A stretch of DNA of 64,000 bases from Bacteroidales bacterium. Its GTDB lineage: Bacteria > Bacteroidota > Bacteroidia > Bacteroidales > F082. A program made the position numbers and the translations under genes. The notes below the pieces were generated by a model. That model saw only the letters and a list, made by a program, of their open reading frames with translations, was not told where the DNA came from and made no database searches. Location: contig JAFTXI010000030.1 in the NCBI GenBank assembly GCA_017461665.1, positions 62,001 to 126,000 on the forward strand. Reading direction: 5' to 3'. Below, in pieces: positions 34,766 to 42,717 of this stretch. Positions within the stretch are counted from its first letter, which is position 1. Every line of letters starts with the position of its first letter.

Positions 34766-34810
34766 TGAAAATACATCAAAAAATAATTCAATAATTATTG
34801 AAAATAACTT

Positions 34811-34818
34811 ATATTTGC
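34811..34818 (+). promoter_or_regulatory. -7 promoter element of the 129-residue protein
   Basis: TATATTTG, 17 bases before the ATG at 34836, back to back with the ldcA promoter. Confidence 0.55.
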
Positions 34819-34835
34819 AAGTTCATTTTTAGATT

Positions 34836-35225
34836 ATGAAAAGACATTTAGTGATATACTTATCTTTAATCATGTTGGGCTTTGTCTTCATGGCAAAGCT
34901 GGATGTCTCTTCATATTCTATCCTGTCAGATTTTGAGAATGATGAAGCCTCTTACATCATGGACAAAATGCAGAAGGACATAGAGTCGTGTTTCAACGCA
35001 GCAAACAGCAACAACACAACCTTGCCTAAATTACAAGACTCTCTGTCATCGCCTTCGTTCAGATTGTTGGCTTCTCAAAAAAAAACACAACAAAACCTCA
35101 TAAACAACATCCTCCTAAAACGCTTCTCTTTAGAAGTACCAACCAAAAATTACAACACTAAATTCTCTTTTCCTTTGTCGTCAAAGGAAGATTTAATTGT
35201 GATAGTAAGACACCTGATTATTTAA
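34836..35225 (+). CDS. Hypothetical exported or anchored protein
   Basis: A 129-residue protein I do not recognise. It has an N-terminal hydrophobic segment (HLVIYLSLIMLGFVFMAKL, about residues 3-21), which may be an uncleaved signal or a membrane anchor. The rest is helical and polar, with SDFENDEASYIMDKMQKDIESCFNAANSN and KKTQQNLINNILLKRFSLEVP. There are no catalytic motifs. It has its own promoter and sits between ldcA and a two-helix membrane protein. Its coding statistics look ordinary. Confidence 0.6.
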   Translation: MKRHLVIYLSLIMLGFVFMAKLDVSSYSILSDFENDEASYIMDKMQKDIESCFNAANSNNTTLPKLQDSLSSPSFRLLASQKKTQQNLINNILLKRFSLEVPTKNYNTKFSFPLSSKEDLIVIVRHLII

Positions 35226-35290
35226 TTCATAATTTATAATTCATAATTTGGATTTAGTCCAAAGTCAGAGTCAGATTCTGAGTTAAAGTC
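35224..35290. repeat. Word-like low-complexity repeat
   Basis: Words such as TTCATAATT, TTATAATTCAT, GTCAGAGTCAGATTC and GAGTTAAAGTC fill the gap before the next gene. Confidence 0.6.
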
Positions 35291-35321
35291 TTATATTATT
35301 AACAATTAAATTAAAACAATC

Positions 35322-35792
35322 ATGACAGACAATATTCAAAACGCACAAATAGAATTAATAGAAAAAAAATTTAACATCGGTTCATTATTAATAGGTTTAA
35401 TCTGCATCGCTTTAGGCGGTTTCGCATTTGTTTATTCAAGAAATTTAGACGGCAATATGCTTTCATCATTGATGATTTTCGTCGGTATCATATTGGTCGC
35501 CGTCGCTCTTTTCTTCATTATCGCTAAATTAAACAACACTGTTTATACAAAGACAAAATCACCTATAGTGAAACGTCAGCTTTATTTCGACACGGCAGAT
35601 TTCTACAACATCAAATCTGTAGTCGAAAACAACGATTTCAAATCTATCGAGAAATTTAACAGAGTCGATGAAGGTAACGTTCAACTTTACGTTCTTCATT
35701 CAAAAGACAAGAAGTTCGCAGCGTTGCAACTTTTGAAATACGAACCATTCGATTTCGTTCCACAAACAGAAATCAAAGTTCAAGAGTTCTAA
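35322..35792 (+). CDS. Two-helix membrane protein of unknown function
   Basis: A 156-residue protein with two adjacent membrane helices (about residues 20-41, GSLLIGLICIALGGFAFVY, and 47-68, LMIFVGIILVAVALFFIIA). A cytoplasmic soluble end follows, with KRQLYFDTADFYNIKSVVENNDF and QLYVLHSKDKKFAALQLLKYEPFDFVPQT. The layout is that of a small membrane-anchored protein. I see no active-site pattern. It is followed by a terminator that resembles the REP palindromes. Confidence 0.65.
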   Translation: MTDNIQNAQIELIEKKFNIGSLLIGLICIALGGFAFVYSRNLDGNMLSSLMIFVGIILVAVALFFIIAKLNNTVYTKTKSPIVKRQLYFDTADFYNIKSVVENNDFKSIEKFNRVDEGNVQLYVLHSKDKKFAALQLLKYEPFDFVPQTEIKVQEF

Positions 35793-35797
35793 AAAGT

Positions 35798-35827
35798 AGA
35801 GACGTCACAATGTGGCGTCTCTTTTTG
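35798..35827 (+). terminator. REP-like intrinsic terminator
   Basis: AGAGACG pairs with CGTCTCT around CACA/TGTG and is followed by TTTTT. The hairpin carries a GTAG foot (35796-35799), so it looks like a shortened REP doing terminator work. Confidence 0.7.
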
Positions 35828-35886
35828 TTCTGAATATAGAGCAGTTACATCACTTCCAAACTCCCTCACTTCATCACCTCAAAAAA

Positions 35887-36080
35887 TCACGTTCCTAAGA
35901 TACTTAGTTTCGAATTGACTATAATAACCATCTGTATAGTTAAGTATGTTTCCTTCTTTGTCGCTCCAATATAGATGACTGTATAATCATTAGACTCAAT
36001 GGTCTTTCTCATAGTCTCGACCAATTTACCATCTTTTGCAGAATCGTTACCTCCACACGAAACAAGCGATAAGAAAAAAG
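35887..36080 (-). pseudogene. Decayed lipoprotein fragment
   Basis: On the reverse strand an open stretch reads FFLSLVSCGGNDSAKDGK and continues TMRKTIESNDYTVIYIGATKKETYLTIQM to a stop. LVSCGG is a good lipobox, but the start codon and the charged signal start are missing; the sequence just upstream is word-like repeat with a stop codon. It looks like a small lipoprotein gene truncated at its 5' end. The 409-base gap (35828-36236) otherwise holds only the repeat and a REP. Confidence 0.45.
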
Positions 36081-36124
36081 TTTATAAGTTTTGAAGTTTT
36101 GAAGTGATGGAGTGATGAAGTATG
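36075..36124. repeat. Word-like low-complexity repeat
   Basis: Words such as GTTTTGAA and GTGATGGA form the 5' boundary of the lipoprotein fragment and lead into the REP at 36125. Confidence 0.6.
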
Positions 36125-36180
36125 GTAGAGACGTATCAATTACACCTTTGAAGATAAACAATCTGTAATTGCTGCGTCTC
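36125..36180 (+). repeat. REP palindrome (GTAG-footed)
   Basis: GTAGAGACGTATCAATTACA is paired with TGTAATTGCTGCGTCTC around an A-rich loop. It has the same orientation as the copies at 17934 and 30025. Confidence 0.8.
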
Positions 36181-36231
36181 CGAATTACCGAGTTTTCTCA
36201 GATTTTAAATTTCTCAGATTTTAAAAAATCG

Positions 36232-36239
36232 TATCTTTG
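36232..36239 (+). promoter_or_regulatory. -7 promoter element of the nitroreductase
   Basis: TATCTTTG, 18 bases before the ATG at 36258. Confidence 0.55.
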
Positions 36240-36257
36240 CCTAAAATAAATTATATC

Positions 36258-36785
36258 ATGGAAAATTTCATAGAGTTATTAAAGCATAGACGCAGCTGTC
36301 GTCATTTCACAGGCGAAACCATTGACAAGGAATCTATTGAATATATTTTAAAAGCCGCTTTGATGTCGCCATCTGGACATCGTCTCATGCCGTGGGAGTT
36401 TATCGTTGTCGATGACAAGGAAGTTTTGAAGTCATTATCGGTGAGCAAGGCGGCTGGTGCAGCTCTTCTTGAGAATGCCGCTGCTGCCATCGTAGTCATT
36501 GCCGACACCACGAAGTCGGATGTGTGGGTTGAAGACTGTGCCATTGCGAGTATCAATATGCAGCTTGCAGCAGAAGACTTAGGTCTTGGCAGCTGCTGGG
36601 TGCAGATTCGTTTTCGCAAAGACGCAGAAGGTAAAGACGCCAACGACAATGTCAAGGCGCTGCTTAATATCCCTGAACAATATTACGTTCTTTCTATCGT
36701 CGCTTTAGGTCACAAAGAACGCGAAGCCAAACCATTCGACGAAAGCAAGCTTCAATGGGATAAGATTCACAGAGGAAGGTTTTAA
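36258..36785 (+). CDS. Nitroreductase family flavoprotein
   Basis: FMN-dependent oxidoreductase of 175 residues; the family reduces nitroaromatics, quinones or flavins with NAD(P)H. The FMN-binding N-terminus is clear (LLKHRRSCRHFTGETID), as are SPSGHRLMPWEFIVVDD and the C-terminal loop LGLGSCWVQIRF. The ATG at 36258 (MENFIELLKHRRS) is chosen over the upstream frame, which would overlap the promoter. Physiological substrates of such short nitroreductases are usually unknown. It is monocistronic and followed by a palindrome. Confidence 0.9.
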   Translation: MENFIELLKHRRSCRHFTGETIDKESIEYILKAALMSPSGHRLMPWEFIVVDDKEVLKSLSVSKAAGAALLENAAAAIVVIADTTKSDVWVEDCAIASINMQLAAEDLGLGSCWVQIRFRKDAEGKDANDNVKALLNIPEQYYVLSIVALGHKEREAKPFDESKLQWDKIHRGRF

Positions 36786-36789
36786 AAAC

Positions 36790-36819
36790 TCTAGAATTCT
36801 AAAATTTTAGAATTCTAGA
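36790..36819. repeat. Perfect 30-bp AT-rich palindrome
   Basis: A perfect self-complementary sequence centred at 36804/36805, built from TCTAGAATTC words and overlapping the word-like repeats. A related 20-bp palindrome is at 22860-22879. It may terminate the nitroreductase transcript. Confidence 0.7.
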
Positions 36820-36828
36820 ATTTAGAAA

Positions 36829-36857
36829 TAAAAAAAATAGACGCCACATTGTGACGT
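36829..36857 (-). terminator. Intrinsic terminator of tRNA-Cys
   Basis: On the reverse strand ACGTCACAATGTGGCGT forms a hairpin and is followed by CTATTTTTTTT. The core equals that of the terminator at 35798. Confidence 0.65.
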
Positions 36858-36868
36858 ATATTTTTTTG

Positions 36869-36939
36869 AGGTACCAGACGGAGTCGAACCGCCGTACAAG
36901 GTTTTGCAGACCTCTGCCTAGCCACTCGGCCATGATACC
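36869..36939 (-). tRNA. tRNA-Cys (GCA)
   Basis: The reverse complement gives a full cloverleaf: acceptor GGTATCA/TGGTACC, D-arm region GGCCGAGTGGCTAGGC, anticodon loop CTGCAAA with anticodon GCA, T-arm GGCGGTTCGACTCCG and discriminator U, all typical of tRNA-Cys. No CCA is encoded. A TATCTTTG element lies 12 bases upstream at 36951-36958. Confidence 0.95.
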
Positions 36940-36950
36940 TTTTGCGAGTG

Positions 36951-36958
36951 CAAAGATA
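36951..36958 (-). promoter_or_regulatory. -7 promoter element of tRNA-Cys
   Basis: TATCTTTG on the reverse strand, 12 bases before the tRNA. Confidence 0.6.
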
Positions 36959-37024
36959 CAATATTTTTTTAAACTTCAAACATATTTTTTTAAATTTAAC
37001 AAAATAAAAATAATGAAAAAATTC

Positions 37025-37082
37025 GAGAGACGCATCAATTACAAATCATTGATTTTTAAAGGTGTAATTGGTACGTCTCTAC
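37025..37082 (-). repeat. REP palindrome in reverse orientation
   Basis: On the reverse strand it begins GTAGAGACGTACCAATTACA and ends TGTAATTGATGCGTCTC. It lies just downstream of folB. Confidence 0.8.
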
Positions 37083-37086
37083 ATTA

Positions 37087-37443
37087 TCAATTGTTACTTG
37101 TCAATTCTAAAGAAACGAAGTTCATTTTTCCACCTAATGGAGGATTCATCTTTCTTATCTTCAATATCGCGTCTTTGACATCTGGAAATTGTTCTTTGAT
37201 GGCGTTTAAGATACGACGTCCCACGTGTTCAAGAAGTTTCGATGGAATCATCATCTGCTCTTTAACAACGCGATATACCGCCGAATAATCAACGGTGTCG
37301 TCCAAATCGTCAGACGCTTCCGCCTTTGAAGTATCTACTTCCATCATCAGGTCGAGACTGAACCAAGTGCCTATCTTCTGTTCTTCCTCGAAGTGACCAT
37401 GATAGGCATAAAACTCCATATTTTCTATCGTAATCTTTGACAT
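37087..37443 (-). CDS. folB: Dihydroneopterin aldolase
   Basis: Cleaves 7,8-dihydroneopterin to 6-hydroxymethyl-dihydropterin in folate synthesis. The 118 residues show the family pattern: ITIENMEFYAYHGHFEEEQKIG (residues 4-25, containing the conserved YxxHG), the strand TWFSLDLMMEVD, YSAVYRVVKEQMM and a last strand ending KIRKMNPPLGGKM with the conserved Lys before the Pro-Pro. The length is typical. It is separated from gltX by a word-like repeat and ends at a REP element. Confidence 0.9.
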   Translation of the reverse strand: MSKITIENMEFYAYHGHFEEEQKIGTWFSLDLMMEVDTSKAEASDDLDDTVDYSAVYRVVKEQMMIPSKLLEHVGRRILNAIKEQFPDVKDAILKIRKMNPPLGGKMNFVSLELTSNN

Positions 37444-37446
37444 ATT

Positions 37447-37518
37447 TTCCAGTTTAAAGTTTAAGGTTTAAAGTTTAAGGTTCTATCATCATTAAACCTT
37501 AAGCCTTAAACCTTAAAC
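37447..37518. repeat. Word-like low-complexity repeat
   Basis: GTTTAAAGTTTAAGGTTTAAAG-type words, then the complementary TTAAACCTTAAGCC-type words, so the two halves could pair. The pattern closely resembles the insert in the sulfatase pseudogene loop at 7441-7475. Confidence 0.65.
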
Positions 37519-37525
37519 AAAGATT

Positions 37526-39043
37526 TTATCCTAAAGCGAGTACTCCTTTTTCAATTCTCTTTATCGCTTCTTCTTTTCCTAAGAGTTCTAAGATTTCGTG
37601 GATGTGTGGTCCTTTGCCAGTACCGACGAGCATCAGACGTAAACCGTTCATGACTGGTCCCATGCCGAGTTCATTGGATGTAATCCATTCGTTGAGAATC
37701 TTCTCAATATTTTCAGCTGAGAAATCTTCAATGCCATTGATGACTTCGATGGCTTTCTTCATGAGTTCTGGTGAGTTTTCTTTCCAGCGTTTCTTGACAG
37801 TGACTTCGTCGTAGGTCGTTGGTTCTTCAAAGAAGAAGAAACTTTGATCCCATAATTCTTTCACGAAGTTAACGCGGTCTTTCACCAAACCTGTGACCCT
37901 TACCACATAGTCTCTGTCGGCTTTGATGCCTTTTTCTGTTTCTAACCATTGGAGATATTCTTCGCCTACTTCCTCACTCGATTTCTTCAAGAGATATTCG
38001 TGGTTGAACCATTTTGTCTTATCTACATTGAAGCGAGCTCCTGACTTGTTGCAGTGATCAAAAGAGAAAGCCTCGATGAGTTCTTCCATAGAGAAAATCT
38101 CTTGTTCTGTTCCTGGGTTCCAACCGAGGAGAGCTAACATATTGATGAATGCTTCTGAATAATATCCCGATTCTTTATAACCTGACGACACTTCGCCACT
38201 TTTAGGGTCGACCCAACGAAGTGGGAATACGGGGAATCCAAGACGGTCGCCATCACGTTTGCTGAGTTTACCGTTGCCATCGGGTTTCAATAACAATGGA
38301 AGATGAGCGAACTCTGGTGCTTCCCAACCGAATGCTTGATATAAGAGAACGTGCAATGGCATCGAAGGCAACCATTCCTCGCCACGAATCACGTGAGAAA
38401 TCTTCATCAGATGGTCATCGACGATGTTTGCCAAGTGGTATGTAGGCATTCCGTCTGACTTAAACAAGACTTTGTCGTCTAAGGTATTGGTATTTACTCT
38501 GATGTCACCACGGATGATGTCGTGCATTCTGACTTCATAGTTTTCCGGCATCTTGAAACGTACTGTATAAGGTACGCCTTCAGTAATCATTTTCTCTACT
38601 TCTTCAGCAGCTATTGTCAAGGAGTTTCGTAAGGTCTTACGGCTTTCGGCATTGTAGATAAAGGTCTTCTTCTGACTTTCGGCTTCAGCGCGATATTTGT
38701 CTAATTCTTCTGCTGTATCGAAGGCGTAATAAGCAAAGCCTTTCTCGATAAGTTCGTCGCTGTATTGTTTGTATAAATCCTTACGGTTACTTTGTTTGTA
38801 TGGACCATATTCTCCGCCGACGATGTCGCTCTCATCAAATTTGATTCCGCACCAATTCAAAGATTTGACTATGTAATCTTCTGCGCCAGAAACGAAACGA
38901 GTCTGGTCGGTATCTTCTATACGGAGGATCATCTTACCGCCGTTTTTCTTTGCGAAGAGATAATTATATAAAGCTGTCCTAACACCTCCAATATGAAGCG
39001 GTCCGGTAGGACTCGGAGCAAAACGTACACGTACTTCTTTCAT
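37526..39043 (-). CDS. gltX: Glutamyl-tRNA synthetase
   Basis: Charges tRNA-Glu with glutamate. The 505-residue class I synthetase carries the HIGH-type motif in [19 protein letters not shown] (about residues 8-26) and the KMSKS-type motif as [11 protein letters not shown] near residue 258. The glutamate-binding segment [11 protein letters not shown] is present, as is the C-terminal helical anticodon-binding half. The length matches the non-discriminating or discriminating GluRS of Bacteroidetes; which of the two cannot be told. It has a TATCTTTG element 17 bases upstream (39061-39068). Confidence 0.95.
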   Translation of the reverse strand: MKEVRVRFAPSPTGPLHIGGVRTALYNYLFAKKNGGKMILRIEDTDQTRFVSGAEDYIVKSLNWCGIKFDESDIVGGEYGPYKQSNRKDLYKQYSDELIEKGFAYYAFDTAEELDKYRAEAESQKKTFIYNAESRKTLRNSLTIAAEEVEKMITEGVPYTVRFKMPENYEVRMHDIIRGDIRVNTNTLDDKVLFKSDGMPTYHLANIVDDHLMKISHVIRGEEWLPSMPLHVLLYQAFGWEAPEFAHLPLLLKPDGNGKLSKRDGDRLGFPVFPLRWVDPKSGEVSSGYKESGYYSEAFINMLALLGWNPGTEQEIFSMEELIEAFSFDHCNKSGARFNVDKTKWFNHEYLLKKSSEEVGEEYLQWLETEKGIKADRDYVVRVTGLVKDRVNFVKELWDQSFFFFEEPTTYDEVTVKKRWKENSPELMKKAIEVINGIEDFSAENIEKILNEWITSNELGMGPVMNGLRLMLVGTGKGPHIHEILELLGKEEAIKRIEKGVLALG

Positions 39044-39060
39044 AAAAAAAATATTTTTCG

Positions 39061-39068
39061 CAAAGATA
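39061..39068 (-). promoter_or_regulatory. -7 promoter element of gltX
   Basis: TATCTTTG on the reverse strand, 17 bases before the gltX start codon. Confidence 0.6.
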
Positions 39069-39090
39069 ATATTTTTTCACTTATGAAGAT

Positions 39091-39657
39091 TTATAAAATC
39101 AGATGTTCTATCAGTATTTTAACGCCGAGTACGATAAGAATCGTGCCACCTGTTATCTCGGCTATCTTGCTATATCTTGAACCAAATATATTTCCTATTT
39201 TAACTCCCACGAAAGAGAACAAGAAAGTGACTATTCCGATGACGAGTACAGATTTCCAGATGTTTACTTGCAAGAAGGCGAACGATACTCCTACAGCGAG
39301 TGCGTCGATGCTCGTAGCTATAGCAAGAACTATCATTGTTTTGAATCCGGTGCTATCACATGTGCCGTCACATTCTTCATCGTTTTCGGAAAGTGCCTCA
39401 CGAATCATATTGACACCTATAATTAACAATAATCCAAAAGCAACCCAATGGTCGATGTTTGTAATGAAATATCCGAATTGTACGCCTAAATAATAACCTA
39501 TTACGGGCATGAGTGCTTGGAATCCGCCGAACCAGAGTCCGCAGAGTAATGCTGTTTTGAGAGAGAATTGTTTTGTTGCGAGGCCTTTGCAGATGGAGGC
39601 GGAGAATGCGTCCATGGAGAGAGCGACGCTAATACCGAGTAGTGTTATTATGTCCAT
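39091..39657 (-). CDS. mntP: Manganese efflux pump MntP
   Basis: Exports Mn2+ across the inner membrane. The 188-residue protein has about six membrane helices and the two internally repeated motifs of the MntP (YebN) family: LSMDAFSASICKGLA (about residues 14-28) and IATSIDALAVGVSF (about 110-123), whose Asp residues are implicated in transport. The loop between them is acidic (ALSENDEECDGTCDSTGF). It lies downstream of tRNA-Pro, which is closed off by its own terminator, and no riboswitch-like leader is seen. Confidence 0.9.
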   Translation of the reverse strand: MDIITLLGISVALSMDAFSASICKGLATKQFSLKTALLCGLWFGGFQALMPVIGYYLGVQFGYFITNIDHWVAFGLLLIIGVNMIREALSENDEECDGTCDSTGFKTMIVLAIATSIDALAVGVSFAFLQVNIWKSVLVIGIVTFLFSFVGVKIGNIFGSRYSKIAEITGGTILIVLGVKILIEHLIL

Positions 39658-39660
39658 TTT

Positions 39661-39700
39661 TTAAGTCTATAAGTCAATGAGTTTATAAGTTTGTTATAGA
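39661..39700. repeat. Word-like low-complexity repeat
   Basis: AAGTCTATAAGTCAATGAG-type words directly upstream of mntP. Confidence 0.55.
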
Positions 39701-39701
39701 G

Positions 39702-39730
39702 CAAAAAAGAAAGACCTGATGGTCTTTCTT
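39702..39730 (-). terminator. Intrinsic terminator of tRNA-Pro
   Basis: AAGAAAGACC (39707-39716) pairs perfectly with GGTCTTTCTT (39721-39730) around a 4-base loop and is followed on the reverse strand by TTTTTT. Confidence 0.8.
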
Positions 39731-39733
39731 TTG

Positions 39734-39807
39734 TCGGGATGACAAGATTCGAACTTGCGGCCTCTTCGTCCCGAACGAAGCGCGCTACCGGACTGCGCTA
39801 CATCCCG
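39734..39807 (-). tRNA. tRNA-Pro (CGG)
   Basis: The reverse complement forms a cloverleaf: acceptor CGGGATG/CATCCCG, D-arm GCGCAGTCCGGTAGCGC, anticodon stem CTTCG/CGAAG with loop TTCGGGA (anticodon CGG), T-arm region CAAGTTCGAATCTTG and discriminator A. CCA is not encoded. A TATCTTTG element lies 13 bases upstream. Confidence 0.93.
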
Positions 39808-39819
39808 TTTTTGAAAGTG

Positions 39820-39827
39820 CAAAGATA
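39820..39827 (-). promoter_or_regulatory. -7 promoter element of tRNA-Pro
   Basis: TATCTTTG on the reverse strand, 13 bases before the tRNA. Confidence 0.6.
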
Positions 39828-39834
39828 CACTTTT

Positions 39835-39911
39835 TTTAGAACTTTAGAACTTTAAAATCTCAGAATCTCAAAATAATTCTGAGGTTCTGAGATTTTAAAA
39901 TTTTGAGGTTT
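39835..39911. repeat. Word-like low-complexity repeat with complementary halves
   Basis: AGAACTTTAGAACTTTAAAAT and AATCTCAGAATCTCA-type words are followed by their complement TGAGGTTCTGAGATTTT, so the stretch can fold back. It may also act as the end of the fba transcript. Confidence 0.6.
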
Positions 39912-39913
39912 AT

Positions 39914-40912
39914 TTAAAGTTTATCATTAGATCCGAGCACGTTAACAATTTTGTGCATGTAGAGTTCTTTCATACTTGCGCGTGCTGGTCCTAAATACTT
40001 ACGTGGGTCGAATTCGGCAGGTTTTTCAGCTAAGGCTTTACGTACTGCCGCTGTCATTGCCAAGCGGCTATCTGAGTCGATGTTGATTTTGCATACTGCA
40101 GATTTAGCTGCTTTGCGAAGTTGTTCTTCCGGGATACCGACTGCTGCAACCATCTTACCGCCGTATTTGTTGATTGTGTCAACATCTTCTTGTGGCACCG
40201 ATGATGAGCCGTGGAGTACGATTGGGAATCCTGGGAGTTCTTTCTCGATAGCTTCCAACACGTCGAATGCGAGTGGTGGAGGGAGGAGACGTCCTGTTTC
40301 TGGATCGACGGTACATTGTTCCGGAGTGAATTTGTAAGCTCCGTGTGATGTTCCTATAGAAATTGCCAAAGAATCGCAGCCTGTCTTGGTGACAAAATCA
40401 ACGACTTCTTCAGGTTTCGTATAGTGACTTTCTTCAGCACTTACTTCGTCTTCAACGCCTGCCAAGACACCGAGTTCGCCTTCTACTGTGACATCAAACT
40501 GATGTGCATATTCAACGACTTTCTTTGTCAATGCGACGTTTTCATCGTATGGAAGATGTGAACCGTCAATCATAACTGATGAGAATCCCATGTCGATGCA
40601 TGATTTACATGTCTCGAAGCTGTCGCCATGATCCAAGTGAAGCACGATTTCTGGTTTCTCGCAGCCTAATTCTTTTGCGTATTCGACGGCGCCTTCTGCC
40701 ATATAACGAAGCAAAGTCTGGTTAGCATAGTCACGAGCTCCTCGAGAGACTTGTAATATAACAGGTGATTTTGTTTCTACAGCTGCCATGATGATAGCTT
40801 GAAGTTGTTCCATGTTATTGAAATTAAAAGCCGGGATAGCATAACCGCCTTTAACTGCCTTCTTGAACATCTCACGGGTGTTCACAAGTCCTAAGGTTTT
40901 GTAACTAATCAT
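39914..40912 (-). CDS. fba: Class II fructose-bisphosphate aldolase
   Basis: Zinc-dependent enzyme of glycolysis and gluconeogenesis that splits fructose 1,6-bisphosphate. The 332-residue protein has the class II marks: AIPAFNFNNMEQLQAI (about residues 24-39), the zinc-binding VLHLDHGDSFE, GVLAGVEDE, the second histidine in GTSHGAYKF and LHGSSSVP with the phosphate-binding loop. The length is typical of the ketose-bisphosphate aldolases of Bacteroides. A TAATTTTG element lies about 46 bases upstream. The gene appears monocistronic. Confidence 0.95.
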   Translation of the reverse strand: MISYKTLGLVNTREMFKKAVKGGYAIPAFNFNNMEQLQAIIMAAVETKSPVILQVSRGARDYANQTLLRYMAEGAVEYAKELGCEKPEIVLHLDHGDSFETCKSCIDMGFSSVMIDGSHLPYDENVALTKKVVEYAHQFDVTVEGELGVLAGVEDEVSAEESHYTKPEEVVDFVTKTGCDSLAISIGTSHGAYKFTPEQCTVDPETGRLLPPPLAFDVLEAIEKELPGFPIVLHGSSSVPQEDVDTINKYGGKMVAAVGIPEEQLRKAAKSAVCKINIDSDSRLAMTAAVRKALAEKPAEFDPRKYLGPARASMKELYMHKIVNVLGSNDKL

Positions 40913-40957
40913 AATATGTTATTTATTTGTTATTAAAAAGTTCTAAATTTTCGTATG

Positions 40958-40965
40958 CAAAATTA
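40958..40965 (-). promoter_or_regulatory. -7 promoter element of fba
   Basis: TAATTTTG on the reverse strand, about 46 bases before the fba start codon. Confidence 0.5.
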
Positions 40966-41019
40966 ATCAATAAATATTGAAAAAATACTTATGCAGTAAA
41001 AAAATATTATACAAAAAAA

Positions 41020-42555
41020 CTATTGTCGTGTCGTTCTGCCTCCCGACTCTCTACTACGTTTGTCGGAAATCATTTCTAATATGTTATGTGTCTTTTGTGC
41101 TTCTTCTGTAGTATCATCATTTGCAGAGATAAGTAAAAGCTTATCGCCTTTTTTGAGGAAGAGTCTTCCGTTTGGAACTATATATTTATTTTTACGTTCC
41201 ACAATCATCACGAGTGTTCCTTCAGGAAGCGGATAATCTTTGAGATAAGCCTCGTTTTCTACCACTTCTTGTTGAAGTTTAGTATTGAGTTCTTCAGGAA
41301 TATCGACGCCGAAGTTTTCTGGTCCATCGTCTTTTGGTGTACTAAGTTTAAGCCAGGCAGCGACTTTTGGAATTGTCATTCCTTGGATAACGAGAGATGT
41401 CAAAGTAATGAAGAACACAACATTGAAGATAAGAGAAGCACCTTCTATGTTTTCAACGACGGGATATGTCGCGAAGATAATTGGCACCGCGCCTCTGAGA
41501 CCGACCCACGAGACAAAGACTTTCGACTTTCTATCGATTCCCTTAAATGGTAATAGGCAGAGAAATACTGAAAGTGGACGTCCGATAAGAATGACGAATA
41601 TACCTATTATCAATGCAGGGACAGCTATTCTGAACATCTCATGAGGATTGACGAGAAGTCCCAACACCAAGAACATCACTATCTGAACTATCCAGGTGAC
41701 ACCATCTAAGAATGAATTGATACTTTTTGTTTCTACGAGTTTCGAGTTTCCTATCACTATGCCGGCGACATAGACAGCGAGATAGCCGTTGCCGTTGAAT
41801 TTGTCGGTTAACGCAAATATGAAGAATATGAAGCTCAACATAAGGATAGGATAGAGCGACTTGTTAGGAAGATTTATTCTATTGATAACCCACACGCATC
41901 CTTTTCCAAGCAAGAATCCGAATATGAGACCGAATCCGAACTGAATGAAGAAGTTTAGAACGATTCTCCATGCGTCAATATCTGCCGTTTCTCCACCAAC
42001 GATAACTTGAATCATGACGATGGTGAGCATATATGCCATCGGGTCGTTACTGCCGCTTTCAAACTCCAAGAGTGGCTGAAGTCGGTTTTTTAAACCCATC
42101 TTTTGAGATCTAAGAATATTGAATACTGAAGCCGAGTCGGTTGACGACATTGTTGCTGCGAGGAGAAGTGCTAAAGTAAGTGGTATCTGAACGACGTGAG
42201 AAAAAGCGTGAGAGATTCCATAAATAAACAAACCAGTGAATATTGTTGTCAGAAGAACGCCGAAAGTTGAGAGAACGACGCCTGCCCCGAGTATTGGTTT
42301 TATATCGGCAAATTTGGTATCCATACCGCCGGTAAACAAGATAATGGCGAGAGCCACCATACCTATAATCTGAGCATATTTGTAATTATCGAATTGTATT
42401 CCCAAACCATCAACGCCGAGCAACATTCCGATTAAAAGAAAAACGAGCAAAACAGGCACTCCGAATTTATATCCGGTCTTACTCAAAAAGATACTCATGA
42501 ACCAAATGATAGCTCCGACCAAGAGGACATTTTCAGCAGTAAAAATCGTTGCCAT
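41020..42555 (-). CDS. nhaP2: Potassium/proton antiporter, CPA1 family (NhaP2/CvrA-like)
   Basis: Exchanges K+ or Na+ for protons at the inner membrane. The 511-residue protein carries about 12 membrane helices over residues 5-390, including the family segments LAIILFTGGMD, ATMSSTDSASVFNILRSQ and the charged FESGSNDPMAYMLT, whose Asp is in the ion-binding site. FVSWVGLRGAVPIIFA follows. After about residue 400 comes an RCK_C (TrkA-C) regulatory domain (LPEGTLVMIVERKNKYIVPNG ... KLLLISAND), which fits the K+/H+ antiporter subgroup. A TATCTTTG element stands upstream (42600-42607). Confidence 0.9.
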   Translation of the reverse strand: MATIFTAENVLLVGAIIWFMSIFLSKTGYKFGVPVLLVFLLIGMLLGVDGLGIQFDNYKYAQIIGMVALAIILFTGGMDTKFADIKPILGAGVVLSTFGVLLTTIFTGLFIYGISHAFSHVVQIPLTLALLLAATMSSTDSASVFNILRSQKMGLKNRLQPLLEFESGSNDPMAYMLTIVMIQVIVGGETADIDAWRIVLNFFIQFGFGLIFGFLLGKGCVWVINRINLPNKSLYPILMLSFIFFIFALTDKFNGNGYLAVYVAGIVIGNSKLVETKSINSFLDGVTWIVQIVMFLVLGLLVNPHEMFRIAVPALIIGIFVILIGRPLSVFLCLLPFKGIDRKSKVFVSWVGLRGAVPIIFATYPVVENIEGASLIFNVVFFITLTSLVIQGMTIPKVAAWLKLSTPKDDGPENFGVDIPEELNTKLQQEVVENEAYLKDYPLPEGTLVMIVERKNKYIVPNGRLFLKKGDKLLLISANDDTTEEAQKTHNILEMISDKRSRESGGRTTRQ

Positions 42556-42599
42556 AGGAATGTTGTTTATGTAGATTTATCATTAAATATGTATTTGTG

Positions 42600-42607
42600 C
42601 AAAGATA
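42600..42607 (-). promoter_or_regulatory. -7 promoter element of the antiporter
   Basis: TATCTTTG on the reverse strand, 44 bases before the start at 42555. Confidence 0.55.
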
Positions 42608-42652
42608 ACAAAAATAAACGAGAAATGCCATTGCTTTTTGGCGTTTTTGCAT

Positions 42653-42684
42653 AAAAAAAAGAGGCTGCCATTTATGACAGCCTC
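42653..42684 (-). terminator. Intrinsic terminator of the giant adhesin
   Basis: On the reverse strand GAGGCTG and CAGCCTC pair over 7 bases and are followed by TTTTTTTT. Confidence 0.85.
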
Positions 42685-42717
42685 TCCTAATATTTTAAAA
42701 TTCTATAATTCTAAAAT

